NCBI GenBank assembly: GCA_037349105.1
Contig: JAYJMM010000078.1
Coordinates: 1,154,001-1,218,000, forward strand
Length of the DNA stretch: 64,000 nucleotides
Direction: 5' to 3'
Source of the DNA: Limnomonas spitsbergensis
Taxonomy: Eukaryota; Chlorophyta; Chlorophyceae; Chlamydomonadales
The notes beneath the pieces were generated by a model. The model worked only from the letters and a program-made list of their open reading frames with translations, was not told where the DNA came from and made no database searches. The position numbers and the translations under genes were made by a program. Positions 11,001 through 24,900 of this stretch are shown here, piece after piece. The stretch's first letter is position 1, and each line of letters begins with the position of its first letter.

Positions 11001-14000
11001 CACCCACCAGACACCCACAATTTTCCAACAAGTCACCCTTCATCATGGTGTGCAGTTTCAGCAGCACAGCAGCAGCATCTGCAGGTAACAAGCTGCCTTG
11101 ATGTCTCACGGAGGACCAGTGATTAATCAGCTGCAGACCAGTGATTAATCAGCTGCATACAAGTGATTAATCAGCTGCATACCAGTGATTAATCAGCCAC
11201 AGACCAGTGATTAATCAGCTGCAGGCCAGCAATTAATCAGCTACAGACCAGAGATTTATCAGCTGCAGACCGGCAATTAATCAGCTACATACCAGTGATT
11301 TATCAGCTACATACCAGCGCACCTCTGGACAGGGCATTCTGGACCAGGCCCCCCTCCAGGAACATGGCATTCTGTACCTGGCCCCCTCCAGCCAGCAACC
11401 ATTCTAAGAATATTTTGGAACCTTAACCCCTCGTGTTTTAGGCTGCCCATCCTACCCTTGTTGCCCCATCTCATGTCCCCATTCTTGCTCTCACAGGGGA
11501 AATATCTGACATCAAGGTCAACATGAAGGACAGCAACAACTGGGAGCCTCGTCAGGAGGACCCGTGCATCAGGAGTTGGGCAACAGCTGGGGGGCTCAGT
11601 CATCCATCATTCACCCACCAGGTACCCACCATTAATCAGCCACAGTCCAGCGATCAGCTGCCTAGGTCATGCAGTCCACATCCCCCCCTTTGCTGCCTAG
11701 CACCCTATGGATCTGGCTGCAGCTTTCCATCAGATAAAGGCCAAATGAACAGGTCAAAGAGGCAATCTCAGTACCTTACCTTTTCTCAAATGCATCCGTA
11801 ACATGCCCCGACCCTCCTCGCGCACCCTATGGATCTGGCTGCAGCTTTCCATCAGATAAAGGCCAAATGAACAGGTCAAAGAGGCAATCTCAGTACCTTA
11901 CCTTTTATCAGCTGTAGACCAGTGATTAATCAGCTGCAGGCCAGCGATTAATCAGCTACATACCAGTGATTTATCAGCTACAGACCAGCGCACCTTTGGA
12001 CACGGCATTCTGGACCAGGCCCCCCTCCAGGAACATGGCATTCTGTACCAGGCCCCCTCCAGCCAGCAACCAGCTCATGGCCAGACACATCCCCTCTCCC
12101 CCCATCACATGTCCCAGCTCATGGACAGACTCTCAGCTACACACCCCAACACACTTGAACATCCTCAGCTACACACCTCCGTAGTCCTGGACATCCTTAT
12201 TTACACACCCCATCAATCTTGACACTAGGGCATCAGCCAGAAATACTGCAGCACACCTCTGGACAACATGGCATTCTGGACTTGCCCCTTCTCCAGCAAC
12301 ATGGCATTCTGGGCCTGGTTTTCCTCCAGCAACATGGCATTCTGGACCAGGCCCTCTTCCAGAAACATGGCATTGTGCACCAAGCCCCCCTTCAGCAACA
12401 TGGCATTCTGGACCAGACCATTCACCCACCCGTCACCCAACACCCCGTACCAACCATGCACACCCGCTTCACCCACCTTTCACCCACCAGGTACCCAACA
12501 GTCCCCACCAGACACCCACCAGACACCCACAATTTTCCAACAAGTCACCCTTCATCATGGTGTGGAGTTTCAGCAGCACAGCAGCAGCATCTGCATGTAA
12601 CAAGCTGCCTTGATGTCTCACGGAGGACCAGTGATTATCCATCATTCACCCACCAAGGACCCACCATTAATCAGCCACAGTCCAGCGATCAGCTGCCTAG
12701 GTCATGCAGTCCACATCCCCCCCTTTGCTGCCTAGCACCCTATGGATCTGGCTGCAGCTTTCCATCAGATAAAGGCCAAATGAACAGGTCAAAGAGGCAA
12801 TCTCAGTACCTTACCTTTTCTCAAATGCATCCGTAACATGCCCCGACCCTCCTCGCGCACCCTATGGATCTGGCTGCAGCTTTCCATCAGATAAAGGCCA
12901 AATGAACAGGTCAAAGAGGCAATCTCAGTACCTTACCTTTTATCAGCTGTAGACCAGTGATTAATCAGCTGCAGGCCAGCGATTAATCAGCTACATACCA
13001 GTGATTTATCAGCTACAGACCAGCGCACCTTTGGACACGGCATTCTGGACCAGGCCCCCCTCCAAGAACATGGCATTCTGTACCTGGCCCCCTCCAGCCA
13101 GCAACCAGCTCATGGCCAGACACATCCCCTCTCCCCCCATCACATGTCCCAGCTCATGGCCAGACTCTCAGCTACACACCCCAACACACTTGAACATCCT
13201 CAGCTACACACCTCCGTAGTCCTGGACATCCTTATTTACACACCCCATCAATCTTGACACTAGGGCATCAGCCAGAAATACTGCAACACACCTCTGGACA
13301 ACATGGCATTCTGGACTTGCCCCTTCTCCAGCAACATGGCATTCTGGGCCTGGTTTTCCTCCAGCAACATGGCATTCTGGACCAGGCCCTCTTCCAGCAA
13401 CATGGCATTGTGCACCAAGCCCCCCTTCAGCAACATGGCATTCTGGACCAGACCATTCACCCACCCGTCACCCAACACCCCGTACCAACCATGCACACCC
13501 GCTTCACCCACCTTTCACCCACCAGGTACCCAACAGTCCCCACCAGACACCCACCAGACACCCACAATTTTCCAACAAGTCACCCTTCATCATGGTGTGG
13601 AGTTTCAGCAGCACAGCAGCAGCATCTGCAGGTAACAAGCTGCCTTGATGTCTCACGGAGGACCAGTGATTATCCATCATTCACCCACCAAGGACCCACC
13701 ATTAATCAGCCACAGTCCAGCGATCAGCTGCCTAGGTCATGCAGTCCACATCCCCCCCTTTGCTGCCTAGCACCCTATGGATCTGGCTGCAGCTTTCCAT
13801 CAGATAAAGGCCAAATGAACAGGTCAAAGAGGCAATCTCAGTACCTTACCTTTTCTCAAATGCATCCGTAACATGCCCCGACCCTCCTCGCGCACCCTAT
13901 GGATCTGGCTGCAGCTGTCCATCAGATAAAGGCCAAATGAACAGGTCAAAGAGGCAATCTCAGTACCTTACCTTTTATCAGCTGCATACCAGTGATTAAT

Positions 14001-16605
14001 CAGCTGCAGGCCAGCGATTAATCAGCTACATACCAGTGATTTATCAGCTACAGACCAGCGCACCTTTGGACAGGGCATTCTGGACCAGGCCCCCCTCCAA
14101 GAACATGGCATTCTGTACCTGGCCCCCTCCAGCCAGCAACATCCTCAGCTACACACCTCTGTAGTCCTGGACATCCTTATTTACACACCCCATCAATCTT
14201 GACACTAGGGCATCAGCCAGAAATACTGCAGCGCACCTCTGGACAACATGGCATTCTGGACTTGCCCCTTCTCCAGCAACATGGCATTCTGGGCCTGGTT
14301 TTCCTCCAGCAACATGGCATTCTGGGCCAGGCCCTCCTCCAACAACATGGCATTGTGCACCAAGCCCCCCTTCAGCAACATGGCATTCTGGACCAGACCA
14401 TTCACCCACCCGTCACCCAACACCCCTTACCAACCATGCACACCCGCTTCACCCACCTTTCACCCACCAGGTACCCAACAGTCCCCACCAGACACCCACC
14501 AGACACCCACAAATTTCCAACAAGTCACCCTTCATCATGGTGTGGAGTTTCAGCAGCACAGCAGCAGCATCTGCAGGTAACAAGCTGCCTTGATGTCTCG
14601 CGGCGGACCTGTGATTAATCAGCTGCAGACCAGTGATTAATCAGCTGCATACCAGTGATTAATCAGCTGCAGACCAGTGATTAATCAGCCACAGACCAGT
14701 GATTAATCAGCTGCAGGCCAGCAATTAATCAGCTACAGACCAGTGATTTATCAGCTGCAGACCGGCAATTAATCAGCTACATACCAGTGATTTATCAGCT
14801 ACAGACCAGCGCACCTCTGGACAGGGCATTCTGGACCAGGCCCCCCTCCAGGAACATGGCATTCTGTACCTGGCCCCCTCCAGCCAGCAACCATTCTAAG
14901 AATATTTTGGAACCTTAACCCCTCGTGTTTTAGGCTGCCCATCCTACCCTTGTTGCCCCATCTCATGTCCCCATTCTTGCTCTCATAGGGGAAATATCTG
15001 ACATCAAGGTCAACATGAAGGACAGCAACAACTGGGAGCCTCGTCAGGAGGACCCGTGCATCAGGAGTTGGGCAACAGCTGGGGGGCTCAGTCATCCATC
15101 ATTCACCCACCAGGTACCCACCATTAATCAGCCACAGTCCAGCGATCAGCTGCCTAGGTCATGCAGTCCACATCCCCCCCTTTGCTGCCTAGCACCCTAT
15201 GGATCTGGCTGCAGCTTTCCATCAGATAAAGGCCAAATGAACAGGTCAAAGAGGCAATCTCAGTACCTTACCTTTTCTCAAATGCATCCGTAACATGCCC
15301 CGACCCTCCTCGCGCACCCTATGGATCTGGCTGCAGCTTTCCATCAGATAAAGGCCAAATGAACAGGTCAAAGAGGCAATCTCAGTACCTTACCTTTTAT
15401 CAACTGCAGACCAGTGATTAATCAGCTGCAGGCCAGCGATTAATCAGCTACATACCAGTGATTTATCAGCTACAGACCAGCGCACCTTTGGACAGGGCAT
15501 TCTGGACCAGGCCCCCCTCCAGGAACATGGCATTCTGTACCTGGCCCCCTCCAGCCAGCAACCAGCTCATGGCCAGACACATCCCCTCTCCCCCCATCAC
15601 ATGTCCCAGCTCATGGCCAGACTCTCAGCTACACACCCCAACACACTTGAACATCCTCAGCTACACACCTCTGTAGTCCTGGACATCCTTATTTACACAC
15701 CCCATCAATCTTGACACTAGGGCATCAGCCAGAAATACTGCAGCACACCTCTGGACAACATGGCATTCTGGACTTGCCCCTTCTCCAGCAACATGGCATT
15801 CTGGGCCTGGTTTTCCTCCAGCAACATGGCATTCTGGACCAGGCCCTCTTCCAGCAACATGGCATTGTGCACCAAGCCCCCCTTCAGCAACATGGCATTC
15901 TGGACCAGACCATTCACCCACCCGTCACCCAACACCCCGTACCAACCATGCACACCCGCTTCACCCACCTTTCACCCACCAGGTACCCAACAGTCCCCAC
16001 CAGACACCCACCAGACACCCACAATTTTCCAACAAGTCACCCTTCATCATGGTGTGGAGTTTCAGCAGCACAGCAGCAGCATCTGCAGGTAACAAGCTGC
16101 CTTGATGTCTCACGGAGGACCAGTGATTATCCATCATTCACCCACCAGGTACCCACCATTAATCAGCCACAGTCCAGCGATCAGCTGCCTAGGTCATGCA
16201 GTCCACATCCCCCCCTTTGCTGCCTAGCACCCTATGGATCTGGCTGCAACTTTCCATCAGATAAAGGCCAAATGAACAGGTCAAAGAGGCAATCTCAGTA
16301 CCTTACCTTTTCTCAAATGCATCCGTAACATGCCCCGACCCTCCTCGCGCACCCTATGGATCTGGCTGCAGCTGTCCATCAGATAAAGGCCAAATGAACA
16401 GGTCAAAGAGGCAATCTCAGTACCTTACCTTTTATCAGCTGCAGACCAGTGATTAATCAGCTGCAGGCCAGCGATTAATCAGCTACATACCAGTGATTTA
16501 TCAGCTACAGACCAGCGCACCTTTGGACAGGGCATTCTGGACCAGGCCCCCCTCCAGGCACATGGCATTCTGTACCTAGCCCCCTCCAGCCAGCAACATC
16601 CTCAG
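8078..16605. repeat. Mixed run of C and A units (C A C A A C A)
   Basis: Units are C1634, A945, C1512, A1035, A945, C1512 and A945. A-type members at 9712, 12169 and 13204 share ACCAAGGACCC in place of ACCAGGTACCC, a variant also present near 40084. The C unit at 8078 has CCATCCGTCCC near 8870. This rare variant reappears in the C unit at 42724, about 34.6 kb away. Confidence 0.88.
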
Positions 16606-18907
16606 CTACACACCTCTGTAGTCCTGGACATCCTTATTTACACACCCCATCAATCTTGACACTAGGGCATCAGCCAGAAATACTGCAGCGCACCTCTGGA
16701 CAACATGGCATTCTGGACTTGCCCCTCCTCCAACAACATGGCATTCTGGGCCTGGTTTTCCTCCAGCAACATGGCATTTTGGGCCAGGCCCTCCTCCAGC
16801 AACATGGCATTGTGCACCAAGCCCCCCTTCAGCAACATGGCATTCTGGACCAGACCATTCACCCACCCGTCACCCAACACCCCGTACCAACCATGCACAC
16901 CCGCTTCACCCACCTTTCACCCACCAGGTACCCAACAGTCCCCACCAGACACCCACCAGACACCCACAATTTTCCAACAAGTCACCCTTCATCATGGTGT
17001 GGAGTTTCAGCAGCACAGCAGCAGCATCTGCAGGTAACAAGCTGCCTTGATGTTTCACGGAGGAGTGCTCCATAACCAGCGCTGGTTCGTTCAGCTGATC
17101 TTCATATATTAGTTGCGTCTTCCTCACATGTTCCCCTATCACCAGATTTAAGCAGTAAAGCTGTAGGAGGAGGAGTCTCAGTCAGCCTTTGTACTGCATC
17201 ATGCACCTGTATGATACCTTTACCTGCTGGATACCTGTACCTCAGGCCCACTGGGCAGTACATACCCCTTCGAATTCTCTAAAAATAAAGTATTTTGCTG
17301 GGACCCTGCTTATGCTCATGGATATTCTCAGCTACACACCCCAGCACACTTGAACATCCTCAGCTACACACCCCTGTAGTCCTGGACATCCTTATTTACA
17401 CACCCCATCAATCTTGACACTAGGGCATCAGCCAGAAATACTGCAGCACACCTCTGGACAACATGGCATTCTGGACTTGCCCCTTCTCTAGCAACATGGC
17501 ATTCTGGGCCTGGTTTTCCTCCAGCAACATGGCATTCTGGGCCAGGCCCTCTTCCAGCAACATGGCATTGTGCACCAAGCCCCCCTTCAGCAACATGGCA
17601 TTCTGGACCAGACCATTCACCCACCCGTCACCCAACACCCCTTACCAACCATGCACACCCGCTTCACCCACCTTTCACCCACCAGGTACCCAACAGTCCC
17701 CACCAGACACCCACCAGACACCCACAATTTTCCAACAAGTCACCCTTCATCATGGTGTGCAGTTTCAGCAGCACAGCAGCAGCATCTGCAGGTAACAAGC
17801 TGCCTTGATGTCTTGCGGAGGACCAGTGATTAATCAGCTGCAGACCAGTGATTAATCAGCTGCATACCAGTGATTAATCAGCTGCAGACCAGTGATTAAT
17901 CAGCCACAGACCAGTGATTAATCAGCTGCAGGCCAGCAATTAATCAGCTACAGACCAGTGATTCATCAGCTGCAGACCGGCAATTAATCAGCTACATACC
18001 AGTGATTTATCAGCTACAGACCAGCGCACCTCTGGACAGGGCATTCTGGACCAGGCCCCCCTCCAGGAACATGGCATTCTGTACCTGGCCCCCTCCAGCC
18101 AGCAACCATTCTAAGAATATTTTGGAACCTTAACCCCTCGTGTTTTAGGCTGCCCATCCTACCCTTGTTGCCCCATCTCATGTCCCCATTCTTGCTCTCA
18201 CAGGGGAAATATCTGACATCAAGGTCAACATGAAGGACAGCAACAACTGGGAGCCTCGTCAGGAGGACCCGTGCATCAGGAGTTGGGCAACAGATGGGGG
18301 GCTCAGTCATCCATCATTCACCCACCAGGTACCCACCATTAATCAGCCACAGTCCAGCGATCAGCTGCCTAGGTCATGCAGTCCACATCCCCCCCTTTGC
18401 TGCCTAGCACCCTATGGATCTGGCTGCAGCTTTCCATCAGATAAAGGCCAAATGAACAGGTCAAAGAGGCAATCTCAGTACATTACCTTTTCTCAAATGC
18501 ATCCGTAACATGCCCCGACCCTCCTCGCGCACCCTATGGATCTGGCTGCAGCTGTCCATCAGATAAAGGCCAAATGAACAGGTCAAAGAGGCAATCTCAG
18601 TACCTTACCTTTTCTCAAATGCATCCGTAACATGCCCCGACCCTCCTCGCGCACCGTATGGATCTGGCTGCAGCTGTCCATCAGATAAAGGCCAAATGAA
18701 CAGGTCAAAGAGGCAATCTCAGTACCTTACCTTTTATCAGCTGCAGACCAGTGATTAATCAGCTGCAGGCCAGCGATTAATCAGCTACATACCAGTGATT
18801 TATCAGCTACAGACCAGCGCACCTTTGGACAGGGCATTCTGGACCAGGCCCCCCTCCAGGCACATGGCATTCTGTACCTAGCCCCCTCCAGCCAGCAACA
18901 TCCTCAG
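16606..18907. repeat. B+C block (2302 bp) related to the following B+C block
   Basis: B758 is followed by C1544. The head shares GGCATTTTGGGCC and CTCCAACAACATGG with the head at 18908, exactly 2302 bp away. The following C units share TCTTGCGGAGG and CAGTACATTACC. This C unit has a private TGATTCATCAGC near 17961 and lacks the 90-bp module of the next one. Confidence 0.87.
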
Positions 18908-21900
18908 CTACACACCTCTGTAGTCCTGGACATCCTTATTTACACACCCCATCAATCTTGACACTAGGGCATCAGCCAGAAATACTGCAGCGCACCTCTG
19001 GACAACATGGCATTCTGGACTTGCCCCTCCTCCAACAACATGGCATTCTGGGCCTGGTTTTCCTCCAGCAACATGGCATTTTGGGCCAGGCCCTCCTCCA
19101 GCAACATGGCATTGTGCACCAAGCCCCCCTTCAGCAACATGGCATTCTGGACCAGACCATTCACCCACCCGTCACCCAACACCCCGTACCAACCATGCAC
19201 ACCCGCTTCACCCACCTTTCACCCACCAGGTACCCAACAGTCCCCACCAGACACCCACCAGACACCCACAATTTTCCAACAAGTCACCCTTCATCATGGT
19301 GTGGAGTTTCAGCAGCACAGCAGCAGCATCTGCAGGTAACAAGCTGCCTTGATGTTTCACGGAGGAGTGCTCCATAACCAGCGCTGGTTCGTTCAGCTGA
19401 TCTTCATATATTAGTTGCGTCTTCCTCACATGTTCCCCTATCACCAGATTTAAGCAGTAAAGCTGTAGGAGGAGGAGTCTCAGTCAGCCTTTGTACTGCA
19501 TCATGCACATGTATGATACCTTTACCTGCTGGATACCTGTACCTCAGGCCCACTGGGCAGTACATACCCCTTCGAATTCTCTAAAAATAAAGTATTTTGC
19601 TGGGACCCTGCTTATGCTCATGGATATTCTCAGCTACACACCCCAGCACACTTGAACATCCTCAGCTACACACCCCTGTAGTCCTGGACATCCTTATTTA
19701 CACACCCCATCAATCTTGACACTAGGGCATCAGCCAGAAATACTGCAGCACACCTCTGGACAACATGGCATTCTGGACTTGCCCCTTCTCCAGCAACATG
19801 GCATTCTGGGCCTGGTTTTCCTCCAACAACATGGCATTCTGGGCCAGGCCCTCTTCCAGCAACATGGCATTGTGCACCAAGCCCCCCTTCAGCAACATGG
19901 CATTCTGGACCAGACCATTCACCCACCCGTCACCCAACACCCCTTACCAACCATGCACACCCGCTTCACCCACCTTTCACCCACCAGGTACCCAACAGTC
20001 CCCACCAGACACCCACCAGACACCCACAATTTTCCAACAAGTCACCCTTCATCATGGTGTGGAGTTTCAGCAGCACAGCAGCAGCATCTGCAGGTAACAA
20101 GCTGCCTTGATGTCTTGCGGAGGACCAGTGATTAATCAGCTGCAGACCAGTGATTAATCAGCTGCATACCAGTGATTAATCAGCTGCAGACCAGTGATTA
20201 ATCAGCCACAGACCAGTGATTAATCAGCTGCAGGCCAGCAATTAATCAGCTACAGACCAGTGATTTATCAGCTGCAGACCGGCAATTAATCAGCTACATA
20301 CCAGTGATTTATCAGCTACAGACCAGCGCACCTCTGGACAGGGCATTCTGGACCAGGCCCCCCTCCAGGAACATGGCATTCTGTACCTGGCCCCCTCCAG
20401 CCAGCAACCATTCTAAGAATATTTTGGAACCTTAACCCCTCGTGTTTTAGGCTGCCCATCCTACCCTTGTTGCCCCATCTCATGTCCCCATTCTTGCTCT
20501 CACAGGGGAAATATCTGACATCAAGGTCAACATGAAGGACAGCAACAACTGGGAGCCTCGTCAGGAGGACCCGTGCATCAGGAGTTGGGCAACAGCTGGG
20601 GGGCTCAGTCATCCATCATTCACCCACCAGGTACCCACCATTAATCAGCCACAGTCCAGCGATCAGCTGCCTAGGTCATGCAGTCCACATCCCCCCCTTT
20701 GCTGCCTAGCACCCTATGGATCTGGCTGCAGCTTTCCATCAGATAAAGGCCAAATGAACAGGTCAAAGAGGCAATCTCAGTACATTACCTTTTCTCAAAT
20801 GCATCCGTAACATGCCCCGACCCTCCTCGCGCACCCTATGGATCTGGCTGCAGCTGTCCATCAGATAAAGGCCAAATGAACAGGTCAAAGAGGCAATCTC
20901 AGTACCTTACCTTTTCTCAAATGCATCCGTAACATGCCCCGACCCTCCTCGCGCACCCTATGGATCTGGCTGCAGCTTTCCATCAGATAAAGGCCAAATG
21001 AACAGGTCAAAGAGGCAATCTCAGTACCTTACCTTTTATCAGCTGCAGACCAGTGATTAATCAGCTGCAGGCCAGCGATTAATCAGCTACATACCAGTGA
21101 TTTATCAGCTACAGACCAGCGCACCTTTGGACAGGGCATTCTGGACCAGGCCCCCCTCCAGGCACATGGCATTCTGTACCTGGCCCCCTCCAGCCAGCAA
21201 CCAGCTCATGGCCAGACACATCCCCTCTCCCCCCATCACATGTCCCAGCTCATGGCCAGACTCTCACCTACACACCCCAACACACTTGAACATCCTCAGC
21301 TACACACCTCTGTAGTCCTGGACATCCTTATTTACACACCCCATCAATCTTGACACTAGGGCATCAGCCAGAAATACTGCAGCACACCTCTGGACAACAT
21401 GGCATTCTGGACTTGCCCCTTCTCCAGCAACATGGCATTCTGGGCCTGGTTTTCCTCCAGCAACATGGCATTCTGGACCAGGCCCTCTTCCAGCAACATG
21501 GCATTGTGCACCAAGCCCCCCTTCAGCAACATGGCATTCTGGACCAGACCATTCACCCACCCGTCACCCAACACCCCGTACCAACCATGCACACCCGCTT
21601 CACCCACCTTTCACCCACCAGGTACCCAACAGTCCCCACCAGACACCCACCAGACACCCACAATTTCCCAACAAGTCACCCTTCATCATGGTGTGCAGTT
21701 TCAGCAGCACAGCAGCAGCATCTGCAGGTAACAAGCTGCCTTGATGTCTCACGGAGGACCAGTGATTATCCATCATTCACCCACCAGGTACCCACCATTA
21801 ATCAGCCACAGTCCAGCGATCAGCTGCCTAGGTCATGCAGTCCACACACCCCCCTTTGCTGCCTAGCACCCTATGGATCTGGCTGCAGCTGTCCATCAGA

Positions 21901-24900
21901 TAAAGGCCAAATGAACAGGTCAAAGAGGCAATCTCAGTACCTTACCTTTTCTCAAATGCATCCGTAACATGCCCCGACCCTCCTCGCGCACCGTATGGAT
22001 CTGGCTGCAGCTGTCCATCAGATAAAAGCCAAATGAACAGGTCAAAGAGGCAATCTCAGTACCTTACCTTTTATCAGCTGCAGACCAGTGATTAATCAGC
22101 TGCAGGCCAGCGATTAATCAGCTACATACCAGTGATTTAACAGCTACAGACCAGCGCACCTTTGGACAAGGCATTCTGGACCAGGCCCCCCTCCAGGCAC
22201 ATGGCATTCTGTACCTAGCCCCCTCCAGCCAGCAACATCCTCAGCTACACACCTCTGTAGTCCTGGACATCCTTATTTACACACCCCATCAATCTTGACA
22301 CTAGGGCATCAGCCAGAAATACTGCAGCGCACCTCTGGACAACATGGCATTCTGGACTTGCCCCTCCTCCAGCAACATGGCATTATGGGCCTGGTTTTCC
22401 TCCAGCAACATGGCATTCTGGGCCAGGCCCTCCTCCAACAACATGGCATTGTGCACCAAGCCCCCCTTCAGCAACATGGCATTCTGGACCAGACCATTCA
22501 CCCACCCGTCACCCAACACCCCGTACCAACCATGCACACCCGCTTCACCCACCTTTCACCCACCAGGTACCCAACAGTCCCCACCAGACACCCACCAGAC
22601 ACCCACAATTTTCCAACAAGTCACCCTTCATCATGGTGTGGAGTTTCAGCAGCACAGCAGCAGCATCTGCAGGTAACAAGCTGCCTTGATGTCTCACGGA
22701 GGACCAGTGATTATCCATCATTCACCCACCAGGTACCCACCATTAATCAGCCACAGTCCAGCGATCAGCTGCCTAGGTCATGCAGTCCACATCCCCCCCT
22801 TTGCTGCCTAGCACCCTATGGATCTGGCTGCAACTTTCCATCAGATAAAGGCCAAATGAACAGGTCAAAGAGGCAATCTCAGTACCTTACCTTTTCTCAA
22901 ATGCATCCGTAACATGCCCCGACCCTCCTCGCGCACCCTATGGATCTGGCTGCAGCTGTCCATCAGATAAAGGCCAAATGAACAGGTCAAAGAGGCAATC
23001 TCAGTACCTTACCTTTTCTCAAATGCATCCGTTACATGCCCCGACCCTCCTCGCGCACCCTATGGATCTGGCTGCAGCTTTCCATCAGATAAAGGCCAAA
23101 TGAACAGGTCAAAGAGGCAATCTCAGTACCTTACCTTTTATCAGCTGCAGACCAGTGATTAATCAGCTGCAGGCCAGCGATTTATCAGCTACATACCAGT
23201 GATTTATCAGCTACAGACCAGCGCACCTTTGGACAGGGCATTCTGGACCAGGCCCCCCTCCAGGCACATGGCATTCTGTACCTGGCCCCCACCAGCCAGC
23301 AACCAGCTCATGGCCAGACACATCCCCTCTCCCCCCATCACATGTCCCAGCTCATGGCCAGACTCTCACCTACACACCCCAACACACTTGAACATCCTCA
23401 GCTACACACCTCTGTAGTCCTGGACATCCTTATTTACACACCCCATCAATCTTGACACTAGGGCATCAGCCAGAAATACTGCAGCACACCTCTGGACAAC
23501 ATGGCATTCTGGACTTGCCCCTTCTCCAGCAACATGGCATTCTGGGCCTGGTTTTCCTCCAGCAACATGGCATTCTGGACCAGGCCCTCTTCCAGCAACA
23601 TGGCATTGTGCACCAAGCCCCCCTTCAGCAACATGGCATTCTGGACCAGACCATTCACCCACCCGTCACCCAACACCCCGTACCAACCATGCACACCCGC
23701 TTCACCCACCTTTCACCCACCAGGTACCCAACAGTCCCCACCAGACACCCACCAGACACCCACAATTTTCCAACAAGTCACCCTTCATCATGGTGTGGAG
23801 TTTCAGCAGCACAGCAGCAGCATCTGCAGGTAACAAGCTGCCTTGATGTCTCACGGAGGACCAGTGATTATCCATCATTCACCCACCAGGTACCCACCAT
23901 TAATCAGCCACAGTCCAGCGATCAGCTGCCTAGGTCATGCAGTCCACACACCCCCCTTTGCTGCCTAGCACCCTATGGATCTGGCTGCAACTTTCCATCA
24001 GATAAAGGCCAAATGAACAGGTCAAAGAGGCAATCTCAGTACCTTACCTTTTCTCAAATGCATCCGTAACATGCCCCGACCCTCCTCGCGCACCCTATGG
24101 ATCTGGCTGCAGCTGTCCATCAGATAAAGGCCAAATGAACAGGTCAAAGAGGCAATCTCAGTACCTTACCTTTTATCAGCTGCAGACCAGTGATTAATCA
24201 GCTGCAGGCCAGCGATTAATCAGCTACATACCAGTGATTTATCAGCTACAGACCAGCGCACCTTTGGACAGGGCATTCTGGACCAGGCCCCCCTCCAGGC
24301 ACATGGCATTCTGTACCTAGCCCCCTCCAGCCAGCAACATCCTCAGCTACACACCTCTGTAGTCATGGACATCCTTATTTAAACACCCCATCAATCTTGA
24401 CACTAGGGCATCAGCCAGAAATACTGCAGCGCACCTCTGGACAACATGGCATTCTGGACTTGCCCCTCCTCCAGCAACATGGCATTCTGGGCCTGGTTTT
24501 CCTCCAGCAACATGGCATTTTGGGCCAGGCCCTCCTCCAGCAACATGGCATTGTGCACCAAGCCCCCCTTCAGCAACATGGCATTCTGGACCAGACCATT
24601 CACCCACCCGTCACCCAACACCCCGTACCAACCATGCACACCCGCTTCACCCACCTTTCACCCACCAGGTACCCAACAGTCCCCACCAGACACCCACCAG
24701 ACACCCACAATTTTCCAACAAGTCACCCTTCATCATGGTGTGGAGTTTCAGCAGCACAGCAGCAGCATCTGCAGGTAACAAGCTGCCTTGATGTTTCACG
24801 GAGGAGTGCTCCATAACCAGCGCTGGTTCGTTCAGCTGATCTTCATATATTAGTTGCGTCTTCCTCACATGTTCCCCTATCACCAGATTTAAGCAGTAAA